Below the pieces are notes generated by a model. The model was not told where the DNA came from, made no database searches, and saw only the letters and a list, made by a program, of their open reading frames with translations. This document shows positions 8,801 to 16,093 of a stretch of DNA of 64,000 bases, one piece after another. The stretch comes from CAYWWM01 sp965198025 (GTDB taxonomy: Bacteria; Acidobacteriota; Terriglobia; 2-12-FULL-54-10). The stretch covers positions 1,426,001 through 1,490,000 of the forward strand of contig OZ240237.1 in NCBI GenBank assembly GCA_965198025.1, in the 5' to 3' direction. Within the stretch, counting starts at the first letter, position 1; the number at the start of each line of letters is the position of its first letter. The position numbers and the translations under genes are program-made.

Positions 8801-9091
8801 ATGGTGAAGATGACACGGCTCAGTTGCCACAAGTTCCGATCTAACGAGGTACGGCTTTGGCTGACGATCATCGCCTACAACCTGGGCAACCTATGGCGGC
8901 GACTGGTGCTGCCACAGAGAATCGGGAAGTGGTCGTTGACGAGCCTCCAGCAGCGGCTGGTGAAAACCGGAGGACGGCTCGTAAAACACGCACGGTACTA
9001 CTGGCTCCTGCTGGCCGAGGGCCATCTGACCCGACGGCTGTTTGCCAGCATGCTGGGGCGGATCGATGGATTGGCGCTCCCGTCGGGATAG
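8801..9091 (+). pseudogene. IS1380-family transposase, C-terminal fragment
   Basis: About 96 residues match the C-terminal end of IS1380-type DDE transposases: FRSNEVRLWLTIIAYNLGN, WRRLVLP, SLQQRLVKTGGRLVKHAR and YYWLLLAEGHLTRR. The rest of the transposase, including the catalytic core, is missing, so it cannot be functional. The DNA after its stop may be the tail of the same element. Confidence 0.8.
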
Positions 9092-9654
9092 CCTGGGCTA
9101 CGGCACACAAGAAAACGATGCCGCTATCCCCCAGGTATGGAGAGTTGTCTGAAAAAGCTGGGTTTGGATGCTGATTGGACGGTTTTAGGGGACCCCGAAA
9201 GGGACGCTCGGAGCCGTTGGTCCTCTCGGAGAAAACATTGTACTCGGTGGGACGCAGATGGGTGTATATTTTCAATCGCCGGAAGGCCAAAAAGGAAATT
9301 TCGGTATAATTCCCATTGGGTTTTCGACCCCCCGGCAGTTGCGGGCATACACCCGTTGGCCTTCAACTGAGCCCTCCGCGCACTTCCAGACGGGCGTCCA
9401 TCTCGTCGGCCCGGGCCTGGAGCTTGCCAATGGACCGCTTATCTCAAGAATTTGAATGCAGTTCGTAAGGGCACGGTTTCAACCGTGCCGTAAATCCTGG
9501 TTTTCCGATGACGCTCTCGGGTTCGGTTGGACTCCACTGGGTGTATATTTCACCCGCCGGAACGCCCAAAAATTAATTTCGGACGAAATGTCATGGGAGG
9601 ATCGAGCAATCGGACGAAACGATCGAAAAGAAAAACAATGCCGATGAAAAGAAA
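9092..9654. other. Decayed mobile DNA upstream of the MerB-like gene
   Basis: No intact gene. Bases about 9195-9309 keep a coding-like tail (EPLVLSEKTLYSVGRR, then WVYIFNRRKAKKEISV and a stop), probably a piece of another insertion sequence. The segment GGGTGTATATTTTCA-CGCCGGAAGGCCAAAAA at about 9258 recurs in diverged form at about 9539. The 76-bp repeat at 9415-9490 is annotated separately. Confidence 0.5.
9415..9490. repeat. 76-bp exact direct repeat, copy 1
   Basis: Identical to 10577-10652 over all 76 bases by eye. The last 21 bases form a hairpin (GGCACGGTTTCAACCGTGCC), a motif also present in variant form at about 12171. The two copies bracket the MerB-like gene in direct orientation. 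Confidence 0.9.
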
Positions 9655-10353
9655 ATGGAAGAAGTAGAGAGTTGTGCCCCTCCAGACCCTTCAATGATTT
9701 CTCCAGAGATGCGAAAGGTCTACCTCTACGTGAGCAATACGCTCTTTGAACAAGGCAGGAGATCATCTCCTGGGGAGGTTGCGCAAAACACCGGCCTTCC
9801 CGTAGCGGCAGTCGAGGAAATACTGGATGCATTTGAAAGCGTATATGGCATTTATAGAGATCCTTTCTTCAAGAATGTTATCGCTTTCTATCCGGTGGCA
9901 GGGATACCTACGATACACAAGCTGATCAGGCCGGATGGAGGACGTATTTCCTATTCTCCTTGCGCGATGGATGCCCTGACACTTCCGCCCACTTTTGGCA
10001 AGGACATCAGAGTGAAATCATGCTGCAGGTATTGTGACCGGGAAATCTCCATAGGCTACGGGGGAAATGGAACCCAAATCGTGGATCGTTCTCCGGATGA
10101 CATATGCATTTGGCTCGAAAACAGATTGCCGGTTAATGCGCCCTACTATCTCATCGTATGCGTCAACACCAATTTCTTTTGCTGCAAGAACCATTTGGAC
10201 AAGTGGCTGGAAGAAGAAACCATGGAGAGAAGCGGCAAAGCCTACACTCTGGATGAAGCGTTTGCAGCAACGGAATCCTGGTGCACCTACAAAATGTATA
10301 AATTGGTTACTGAGGGACGGCCTTGGGGAGACAAGGCCCTCGACGAGGTTTGA
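9655..10353 (+). CDS. MerB-like organomercurial (alkylmercury) lyase homologue
   Basis: A 232-residue protein with the MerB layout. Residues about 14-95 look like the N-terminal winged helix (RRSSPGEVAQNTGLPVAAV is helix-turn-helix-like). The catalytic region then has Cys103-Ala-Met-Asp106, matching the Cys96-x-x-Asp99 pair of MerB. A Cys pair at 123-124 (VKSCCRYCDREIS) is near the family's structural Cys, and FFCCKNH at 174-180 supplies the second catalytic Cys (Cys159 in MerB). MerB cleaves carbon-mercury bonds in the cytosol. No merA, merR or merT is in the window, so activity on organomercury is unproven. The ATG at 9655 has no strong ribosome site. Flanked by 76-bp repeats and IS debris, it may have been acquired. 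Confidence 0.72.
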   Translation: MEEVESCAPPDPSMISPEMRKVYLYVSNTLFEQGRRSSPGEVAQNTGLPVAAVEEILDAFESVYGIYRDPFFKNVIAFYPVAGIPTIHKLIRPDGGRISYSPCAMDALTLPPTFGKDIRVKSCCRYCDREISIGYGGNGTQIVDRSPDDICIWLENRLPVNAPYYLIVCVNTNFFCCKNHLDKWLEEETMERSGKAYTLDEAFAATESWCTYKMYKLVTEGRPWGDKALDEV

Positions 10354-10576
10354 ATTTGCAGAAACTTGGATAATGGCGGCTCGCTCGCCCTCAACGGTAA
10401 CAACTGGCTGATGCAGTGCTGCCTCTATGACGTTCTCTGACATAACCTGTGTCGATTTCGGCGGGAAGAGAAACCCATCAATGATGTAAGGGGCGGAGCA
10501 GTGTCTGGGAAATCGCATGAAAATGAGGCAATTTCTGGCTTAATTATAAGCGCTGATTCCCTTCCCGGAGGGTTGT

Positions 10577-10652
10577 GCCTGGAGCTTGCCAATGGACCGC
10601 TTATCTCAAGAATTTGAATGCAGTTCGTAAGGGCACGGTTTCAACCGTGCCG
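10577..10652. repeat. 76-bp exact direct repeat, copy 2
   Basis: Exact copy of 9415-9490, 1162 bases downstream in the same orientation, after the MerB-like gene. The flanking bases differ on both sides, so the identity has sharp borders. Confidence 0.9.
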
Positions 10653-10705
10653 AAACGCGGTTGTAAGAATCATCTTCCGCTTTAACAAATCAGGCACGAC
10701 TTCGG

Positions 10706-10740
10706 GTGCCCCACACATGTCCCGATTAAACGTGTGGGAC
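10706..10740. repeat. Palindromic dispersed repeat
   Basis: GTGCCCCACAC and GTGTGGGAC form the arms around ATGTCCCGATTAAAC. The type GGTGCCCCAC...GTGGGAC is one I associate with intergenic repeats in Acidobacteriota (from memory). A related palindrome lies at 12925-12955. Confidence 0.55.
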
Positions 10741-10842
10741 AAGAAGCAAAAACCTATACTCTGGTCCCTGCCGCAGAATTGACCTTCCCCCCCTAAAACG
10801 GTCCAGGTCGAGAGTGAGTTTTCGGGTAAAAAGACTAAGGAG

Positions 10843-11117
10843 AACTCACCAGGAAGCGGAAGCGATTCAGCGAAGAACAGATCATTGGGATTCTGAGGGA
10901 ATCGGAGGCGGGAGCCAAGAACCAGGACATCTGCCGGAAACATGGGATCACGCAGCAGACGTTCTACCGGTGGCGGTCGAAGTAGGGCGGGATGCAGGTG
11001 TCGGAGGCGAAGAAGCTGAAGGAACTCGAGACGGAGAACCGGAAGCTGAAGCAGTTGCTGGCCGAAGCGCACCTGGATAACGCCGCGCTGAAGGAGCTGC
11101 TGTCAAAAAACTGGTAG
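10843..11117 (+). pseudogene. IS3/IS407 transposase OrfA, disrupted
   Basis: The frame reads RKRKRFSEEQIIGILRES, then ICRKHGITQQTFYRWRSK, then TAG at 10983-10985 where relatives have Tyr or another residue. It continues GGMQVSEAKKLKELETENRK and LLAEAHLDNAALKELL to a final TAG. This is the helix-turn-helix plus leucine zipper OrfA. No good start codon remains before RKRKRF. Confidence 0.8.
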
Positions 11118-12047
11118 GGCCCGTTGCACGCCGCCGAACTGTCGCCCATCTGGTCGAACTGGGAAAGTTGAGCCAGCGACGGGCCTGCCGACTCATCGGA
11201 GTTCACCGATCGGTGGCTCGTCACCAACTGTCGTGGAAGTGATACAGCGCTTCGGGAGAGGCTCAAAGCGTTAGCAACGGAGTTCCCACGGTATGGATAC
11301 CAGATGCTGCACGGAATGTTGCAGACGGAGGGACGGGTCGTGAACGAGAAGAAAACGTATCGAATCTACCGGGAGGAGAGGCTCTAGGTCCGGTGCAAGC
11401 GGCGGAAACGCCTGCCGGCACGCGACCGGGTTCCCAGGCCGATTCCAGGCGGACCGAATCAGCGGTGGTCGATGGACTGCATGTCGGATCAGCTAGCGAC
11501 GGGGCGGCGCTTCCGCATTCTGAACGTCGTAGACGACTACAGCTGGGAATGCGTCGGCCAACTGGTGGATTTCTCGATCTCCGGCGAACGGGTCAGTCGG
11601 CTGCTGGATCAACTCGCTCTCCAGCGGGGTCGTCCAGAAGCCATCGTCACCGATAACGGGCCGGAGTTTACCAGCAAGGCGATGTTCCTCTGGTCCCAGC
11701 GAACCGGCGTGCAGTTGCGATTCATCCAGCCTGGGAAGCCGATTCAGAACGCGCTGGTGGAGAGCTTCAACGGCAAGTTCCGCGCTGCGTGCCTGAACGA
11801 ACACTGGTTCGTCGATCTCGCTGATGCCTGGCGCAGCATCGAGGCCTGGCGGATCCACTACAACACGGTCCGTCCCCACAGTTCGCTAGACTTTCTCAGT
11901 CCGGAGCAGTTCCGTTTGGCGGGCGAGAGGGGCTGTGGGAAAGCCGGTCGCTCCGCGACCTGGGAAAACTCTTCGAGTTTTCCACTTTCCCACAGGCACG
12001 ACGGCGGGGATAATTCGAGCAATTCCTTACTCTCGACCTGGACCTAA
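11118..12047 (+). pseudogene. IS3/IS407 transposase OrfB (DDE), disrupted
   Basis: Pieces of the rve-type DDE integrase are readable in more than one frame: SQRRACRLIGVHRSVAR, a frameshift near 11240, RLKALATEFPRYGYQMLH, a TAG near 11385, then an intact catalytic half. That half has RWSMDCMSD (first Asp), VVDDYSWECV, TDNGPEFTSKAM (second Asp) and the Glu in NALVESFNGKFR. All three catalytic residues survive, but the N-terminal part is cut off by the stop and frameshift. Confidence 0.82.
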
Positions 12048-12063
12048 ATTCGGGGGAAGGTCA

Positions 12064-12344
12064 ATGGCGCTCCGCCACCCGCTCCAACTGCTCGGAAAAA
12101 CTCGGGAGCGAAGTACCGCACTGTCCCATTACTGAGGATCGCGCAATAGAGCACAGCAAGGCGACCGTAAGGGCACGGCTTCAGCCGTGCCGTACGAGCT
12201 GGAAAAACAAGGGCTTCAGCCCCTGAGGTTTGTAGTTCTCGGCCGTTCGCAGAACGCGTTATAAACGTGATGCTCAATAATAGGACGTCGTGCAGCATCA
12301 GCGATGCCGCCTTGCCACAATGAGGTGTCGTGTTCCTCCCCGAA
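12064..12344. other. Spacer with GC-rich hairpin repeats
   Basis: Contains GGGCACGGCTTCAGCCGTGCC (about 12171-12191), a variant of the hairpin inside the 76-bp repeats, and then GGGCTTCAGCCCC (12211-12223). No gene seen. Confidence 0.55.
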
Positions 12345-12612
12345 TCATGAATAAACGTCGTAGGTGCCTATATCCAGGAACAGGACAGTTTCTGCGTCGA
12401 GGAAAATGAATTTGATCCTGTGCGAGTAGTTGATCCACAACGCATAGGCATCTTTTTCTTTGCCGTGTAGCTTGTGCGTTCTGAGTGTGGGATCAAAAGG
12501 ATTTTTTCGGAAAGCGGCTTCCTTTTCTTTCGGCTTCTTCTTTCACGCGTTTCGGGAGTTTCCGATAGTGCTTCTCAAACAGATTCGTAACCTGGATGGT
12601 CTTGATGCGCAT
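12345..12612 (-). pseudogene. RelE/ParE-type toxin with a frameshift
   Basis: From ATG 12612 the frame reads MRIKTIQVTNLFEKHYRKLP and KRVKEEAE, then breaks in an A/G-rich run (GAAAGAAAAGGAAG, near 12525). A +1 shift restores KEKEAAFRKNPFDPTLRTHK, LHGKEKDAYALWINYSHR and IKFIFLDAETVLFLDIGT before TGA. This is the compact RelE-superfamily fold, with the NPFDP..T.KL.G core and the C-terminal LDIGTHD-like end (here LDIGTYD). A single-base indel therefore disables the toxin unless ribosomes slip there. It lies 17 bases after the antitoxin gene, the usual order. Confidence 0.75.
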
Positions 12613-12629
12613 TCAGGGAAACGGCTTCG

Positions 12630-12872
12630 CTAACTGCGGGCGTCCACGTCCGTCAGCGACCGAATCGCTCGTGTCTTCCCTTTTCGGTACTCCTGTAGTC
12701 CGCTTTCTACAAGCCGGTCGAGTTTCGTTGCAGCATTCCCTTTCAAGTAGAAGGTAGGCACAACCCTTGCGAGGAGTTTCTCATACTCTCTCACGGATAG
12801 AACCACGATGCCGCCGCGCCGCTCGACTAACTCCGCCGAGATTTCGATCCCTTTTTTGATGCCACGAGCCAT
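12630..12872 (-). CDS. Antitoxin partner of a RelE/ParE-type toxin (Phd/RelB-like)
   Basis: An 80-residue protein with a short N-terminal basic region, a middle segment VVLSVREYEKLLARV like Phd/RelB antitoxins, and a C-terminal end (YRKGKTRAIRSLTDVDA) of the kind that wraps RelE-type toxins. It is directly upstream of the frameshifted toxin on the same strand. The antitoxin frame is intact although the toxin is broken, as expected if the toxin was lost first. Start ATG 12872. Confidence 0.7.
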   Translation of the reverse strand: MARGIKKGIEISAELVERRGGIVVLSVREYEKLLARVVPTFYLKGNAATKLDRLVESGLQEYRKGKTRAIRSLTDVDARS

Positions 12873-12924
12873 TGTTCAAACTCTATGTGAATCGATGGAT
12901 AGAGTCAACCCAGCTTGGCGGGCG

Positions 12925-12955
12925 TCCCACATGTGCGCTGTTTACATGTGTGGGA
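12925..12955. repeat. Palindrome between antitoxin and aroA
   Basis: TCCCACATGTG ... CATGTGTGGGA around CGCTGTTTA. It is related to the palindrome at 10706-10740. It lies between the start of the antitoxin gene and the 3' end of aroA, both on the minus strand, so it could also act as an aroA 3' end. Confidence 0.5.
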
Positions 12956-12970
12956 TTCTTGAACAATCTC

Positions 12971-14299
12971 CTAACGCTCCGCCACGCGCTCCAACTCTTC
13001 AAAGAATCCCGGAAACGAAACCGTTGCCGCATCGCTGTTCCGGATCCTGGTTTCGCCCTTTGCCGCCAGCGCCGCCACCGCGAACGCCATCACAATCCGG
13101 TGGTCCCCGTACGACTCGATCTCCGCGCCCGTGAGCGGCTGCTTCCCCGGGATCGCAAACCCGTCTTCGAATACCTCGATCTTTGCGCCCATCCCTTGCA
13201 GGTTCTCCGCGACAGTCGCAATCCGGTCGCTCTCTTTCACGCGCAATTCTTGCGCCCCGCGCACCACGAGGCCTTCCTGCGTCTGCGTCCCCAGGACCGC
13301 CAGCACCGGAATCTCGTCAATCAGCCCCGCAACCATCTCACCGTCGATCTCTCCGCCGCGCAACCGGCTGCCCGTCACGTGGACGTCTCCGATCAGTTCG
13401 CCTGCGGTCTCACCGAGATTGAGCAGCTTGATGTCGGCGCCCATTCCCGTCAGGAAATCGAGCAGCGCCGTCCGCGTCGGATTCAATCCCACGTCCCGCA
13501 AGTAGAGGTCGGAATCCGGAAACAGCAATGCCGCGCAGAGAAAAAACGACGCCGAAGACAAGTCGCCCGGCACAGTGAGCCTCTGTCCCTGAAGCGGCTT
13601 ACCGCCGCAGACGGTCGTTCTGCGGCGGCGGCGTTCGATCTCTGCTCCGAACTGCGCTAGCGCGATCTCGGTGTGATCGCGTGTCTGCACCGGCTCGGTC
13701 ACCGTCGTCTTTCCCTCGGCGAGCAGTCCCGCCAGTAAGACGCAGCTTTTGACCTGGGCGCTTGCAACGGGAACCGAATACTCGATGCCGCGCAGCTTTG
13801 CTCCGTCGATTTCGAGCGGTGGGAAGTTTCCCTCTCGCGCCCGGATCGTTGCCCCCATCCGGGTGAGCGGTTCCATGATCCGTTTCATCGGCCGCCGCTG
13901 CAGCGATTCGTCTCCCGTGATTACGCTGCGGAACGGCTGCCCGGCCAGAAGCCCGCTCAGCATGCGAATTGTAGAGCCGGAGTTGCCTGCATCAAGCGTT
14001 TCTTGCGAATCGAATCTTCCGAAAGAACCGAAGGAACCGAAAGAACCGAATCCGCTGATCACCACTTCCTCGGCGGGTTCTCCCGTCTCCGATTCCACCT
14101 TCCGCCTGGCTATGTTTGTCCCTAACTGCTTCAGACACCGAAGAGCAGAGGCGCAGTCCGCCCCCGGGGCATAGTTGCGGATCGACGTTTTCCCCTCTGC
14201 AATTGCTCCCAGCAGGGCATAGCGGTGCGAGATCGACTTATCGCCGGGCGGTTTCAACCCACCGGCGATCTTCTTTGTCGGCTGAACGATACGGCCCAT
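12971..14299 (-). CDS. aroA: 3-phosphoshikimate 1-carboxyvinyltransferase (EPSP synthase)
   Basis: Shikimate-pathway enzyme joining shikimate-3-phosphate and PEP. Signature motifs: PPGDKSISHR (res. about 17-26), LDAGNSGSTIRML (about 102-114), and the C-terminal ESDRI and SYGDHRIVMAFAVAALA. About 442 residues, slightly longer than usual. The extra length includes a Ser-Phe-Gly tandem repeat at res. about 85-97, encoded by a 9-bp DNA repeat, just before the LDAGNSGS substrate loop. Two ATG codons are adjacent (14302, 14299). Loss of function is not implied, because the catalytic motifs are intact. Confidence 0.93.
   Translation of the reverse strand: MGRIVQPTKKIAGGLKPPGDKSISHRYALLGAIAEGKTSIRNYAPGADCASALRCLKQLGTNIARRKVESETGEPAEEVVISGFGSFGSFGSFGRFDSQETLDAGNSGSTIRMLSGLLAGQPFRSVITGDESLQRRPMKRIMEPLTRMGATIRAREGNFPPLEIDGAKLRGIEYSVPVASAQVKSCVLLAGLLAEGKTTVTEPVQTRDHTEIALAQFGAEIERRRRRTTVCGGKPLQGQRLTVPGDLSSASFFLCAALLFPDSDLYLRDVGLNPTRTALLDFLTGMGADIKLLNLGETAGELIGDVHVTGSRLRGGEIDGEMVAGLIDEIPVLAVLGTQTQEGLVVRGAQELRVKESDRIATVAENLQGMGAKIEVFEDGFAIPGKQPLTGAEIESYGDHRIVMAFAVAALAAKGETRIRNSDAATVSFPGFFEELERVAER
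14019..14050. repeat. 9-bp tandem repeat (CCGAARGAA) inside aroA
   Basis: About 3.5 units of CCGAAAGAA / CCGAAGGAA on the plus strand. Read on the aroA strand it encodes SFG repeats. The same 9-bp unit occurs four times at 63567-63602, next to the sugar nucleotidyltransferase gene. Confidence 0.85.
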
Positions 14300-14382
14300 C
14301 ATTCCCTTTTACACTCTTACCCGTCGCCGACGCAAACTTGAGGACGGATCTATGAAAGAGTTGTGGACCTTTACTTCTCACC

Positions 14383-14411
14383 TTGACGAGCAAATGGAGA
14401 GGTGTTAGAGT
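14383..14411 (+). promoter_or_regulatory. Candidate sigma-70-type promoter for phoH operon
   Basis: TTGACG, a 17-base spacer, then TAGAGT. It lies about 80 bases upstream of the phoH start in the gap between divergent aroA and phoH. The match to the -35 is good, to the -10 moderate. Confidence 0.4.
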
Positions 14412-14492
14412 TGCCACGATGATGCTGGCAAGCAGGTAAGGCGTTAGGAGCACCGGGAGTATTTCCTAACAGCTTCAATACCAGTATCTTAG

Positions 14493-15500
14493 ATGCTAAA
14501 AGAAGTTAAATTCACCCGCGGGATCGAAAACCTCTTCGGCACCCTCGATGAGAATCTTCGGTTGCTGGAGAAATCACTGCGCATAAAAGCCCACCTGAAA
14601 AACGACTGCCTCGAACTCGAAGGCGAACCGCCGGACATCGAGCGCATGGAGCAGATTGTGTCTGATTACAGTCAGCTCGTAAGGGAAGGAGTGACCTTTA
14701 ATAACGGCGATTTGCGGTCATATCTGAAAGTAATTGTTGAAGACCATACCGCTGATTTGAAATCTTTGGTCACCAATGGACGGCAGCGTCAGTTTGGGAG
14801 GAAGTCGGTTGTCCCAAAGAGTCACCACCAGCGTGTCTATCTGGACTTGATTGACCGGCGTGACATGGTTTTCGGAATTGGACCGGCCGGCACGGGGAAA
14901 ACATATCTTGCTGTGGCAATGGGAGTCTCCTATCTGCTCAGTCGGAACATGAACCGAATTGTTCTGGCGCGGCCGGCGGTGGAAGCTGGCGAGCGGTTAG
15001 GGTTCCTGCCGGGGACGTTGCAGGAGAAAGTTGACCCCTATCTCCGACCCCTGTACGACGCTCTTTACGACCTGCTGGAACCGGAGAAGGTGGAGCATTA
15101 CCTGGAGCGAGGGACAATCGAAATCGCCCCCATCGCCTTTATGCGTGGCCGAACTCTGAATGACAGCTTCGTGATTCTTGATGAGGCCCAGAACACGACT
15201 GGCGAGCAGATGAAGATGTTCTTGACACGCTTGGGATTCAATTCGAAGGCCGTGATAACAGGGGATATTACTCAGATCGATTTGCCGGACGGAAAACGCA
15301 GCGGTTTGCTGACGGCGATAGAAGTGGTCCGGAAAATTCCCGAAATCAGCTTTGTGTATTTTGACGAGCGCGACGTGGTCCGTCATCACCTGGTCCAGCG
15401 GATCATTCGTGCCTATGAGGAGTACTCGCAGGCCGGGAATCACGGCGAGGAGGGAGCGCGAGCCACGCAGCCAGCCGGACCCGAAGCGCCCCCCTCTTAA
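14493..15500 (+). CDS. PhoH-family ATPase
   Basis: A 335-residue cytosolic ATPase. An N-terminal KH-like/RNA-binding-type region (res. 1-115) precedes the PhoH core: Walker A GPAGTGKTYLAVAMGV (about res. 132-147), RPAVEAGERLGFLPG (about 163-177), Walker B VILDEAQNTT (about 229-238), and ITGDITQIDLP. Beside ybeY and era it forms the usual ribosome/RNA-maturation neighbourhood. In other bacteria PhoH acts with YbeY in RNA metabolism; the exact reaction is not settled. Confidence 0.92.
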   Translation: MLKEVKFTRGIENLFGTLDENLRLLEKSLRIKAHLKNDCLELEGEPPDIERMEQIVSDYSQLVREGVTFNNGDLRSYLKVIVEDHTADLKSLVTNGRQRQFGRKSVVPKSHHQRVYLDLIDRRDMVFGIGPAGTGKTYLAVAMGVSYLLSRNMNRIVLARPAVEAGERLGFLPGTLQEKVDPYLRPLYDALYDLLEPEKVEHYLERGTIEIAPIAFMRGRTLNDSFVILDEAQNTTGEQMKMFLTRLGFNSKAVITGDITQIDLPDGKRSGLLTAIEVVRKIPEISFVYFDERDVVRHHLVQRIIRAYEEYSQAGNHGEEGARATQPAGPEAPPS

Positions 15501-15526
15501 TTTCTTCCAGGGTCCATTTTGCTTCC

Positions 15527-16093
15527 ATGAGTTCTTCTTCCAACTCGGACTCCGACGACTACGACAGCGTCAGCCTGTCTGACCACTCAGCTGCGAAGAT
15601 GTCGCAAGACGTTCTACTGCTCAATCGCCAGCGTGCCGAGCGGGCGGATTGGGATGAAATACGCAGATTTTTGCTTCGGCTTTCCGCTCGATTGCAGACA
15701 GCCGAGTTCACGGTGTGCTTGCTGTCAGACGCCGCAATGCGCCGATACAACAAGCAGTTTCGGGGTCAGGACCGAGCAACGGATGTGCTGTCTTTTTCCG
15801 CCGGAAAGCACACGGGTGACAGGACAGCATTCCTCGGCGACATCTTAATTTCGACCCAGACCGCGCGGCACAACGCACGACGGTTTGGATTGCGTTTAGA
15901 GGAGGAAATTGAGCTACTGGTGTTGCATGGCGTGCTCCATTTGCTCGGGCACGATCACGAGCGGGACCGCGGTGAAATGGCCCGGCTGGAACGAGACTGG
16001 AGCAGGCGGCTGGGATTACCGCAGAGTCTAACGGGCCGCAACGGATCTCCGCACCGTACGAAAGGGAACGGGAGGAGGGGGGCGGGCCGGTGA
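15527..16093 (+). CDS. ybeY: Endoribonuclease YbeY (16S rRNA maturation factor)
   Basis: Zinc-dependent single-strand RNase for 16S rRNA 3' maturation and ribosome quality control. The zinc motif is HGVLHLLGHDH (three His). Upstream is the family segment RGQDRATDVLSFS. The body begins convincingly at MSQDVLLLNRQ (ATG 15599); the earlier ATG 15527 adds a Ser/Asp-rich tail and follows the phoH stop by 26 bases, so either start is possible. The C-terminus has an extra basic tail (RNGSPHRTKGNGRRGAGR). Its TGA overlaps the GTG of the next gene. Confidence 0.92.
   Translation: MSSSSNSDSDDYDSVSLSDHSAAKMSQDVLLLNRQRAERADWDEIRRFLLRLSARLQTAEFTVCLLSDAAMRRYNKQFRGQDRATDVLSFSAGKHTGDRTAFLGDILISTQTARHNARRFGLRLEEEIELLVLHGVLHLLGHDHERDRGEMARLERDWSRRLGLPQSLTGRNGSPHRTKGNGRRGAGR

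Larger units (their letters stand above)
10354..10779. other. Spacer between the MerB-like gene and the IS3 element
   Basis: No gene seen. It holds the second 76-bp repeat (10577-10652) and a palindrome at about 10706-10740 (GTGCCCCACAC ... GTGTGGGAC), a sequence type that recurs in shorter form at 12925-12955. Confidence 0.5.
10780..12063 (+). mobile_element. Degenerate IS3-family (IS407-like) insertion sequence with both inverted repeats
   Basis: A 1284-bp element bounded by imperfect terminal inverted repeats of about 38 bp. The left end begins TGACCTTCCCCCC and continues to GTCCAGGTCGAGAGTGAG; the right end runs CTTACTCTCGACCTGGAC to GGGGGAAGGTCA. The ends are TG...CA as in IS3 elements. 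Inside are orfA and orfB in the usual order, both disabled by stops and a frameshift, so it cannot move by itself. No clear target-site duplication: the flanks read AAT before and ATG after. Confidence 0.85.

Noticed and set aside
9415..10652. CRISPR-like direct repeats
   Set aside because: Only two copies, 76 bp long and more than 1 kb apart, with a gene between them; not an array.
12064..12344. Small RNA or riboswitch
   Set aside because: The hairpins match the dispersed repeats rather than any known riboswitch.
14019..14050. CRISPR or microsatellite artefact from assembly
   Set aside because: The repeat is in frame within aroA and matches a separate locus, so it is likely real.
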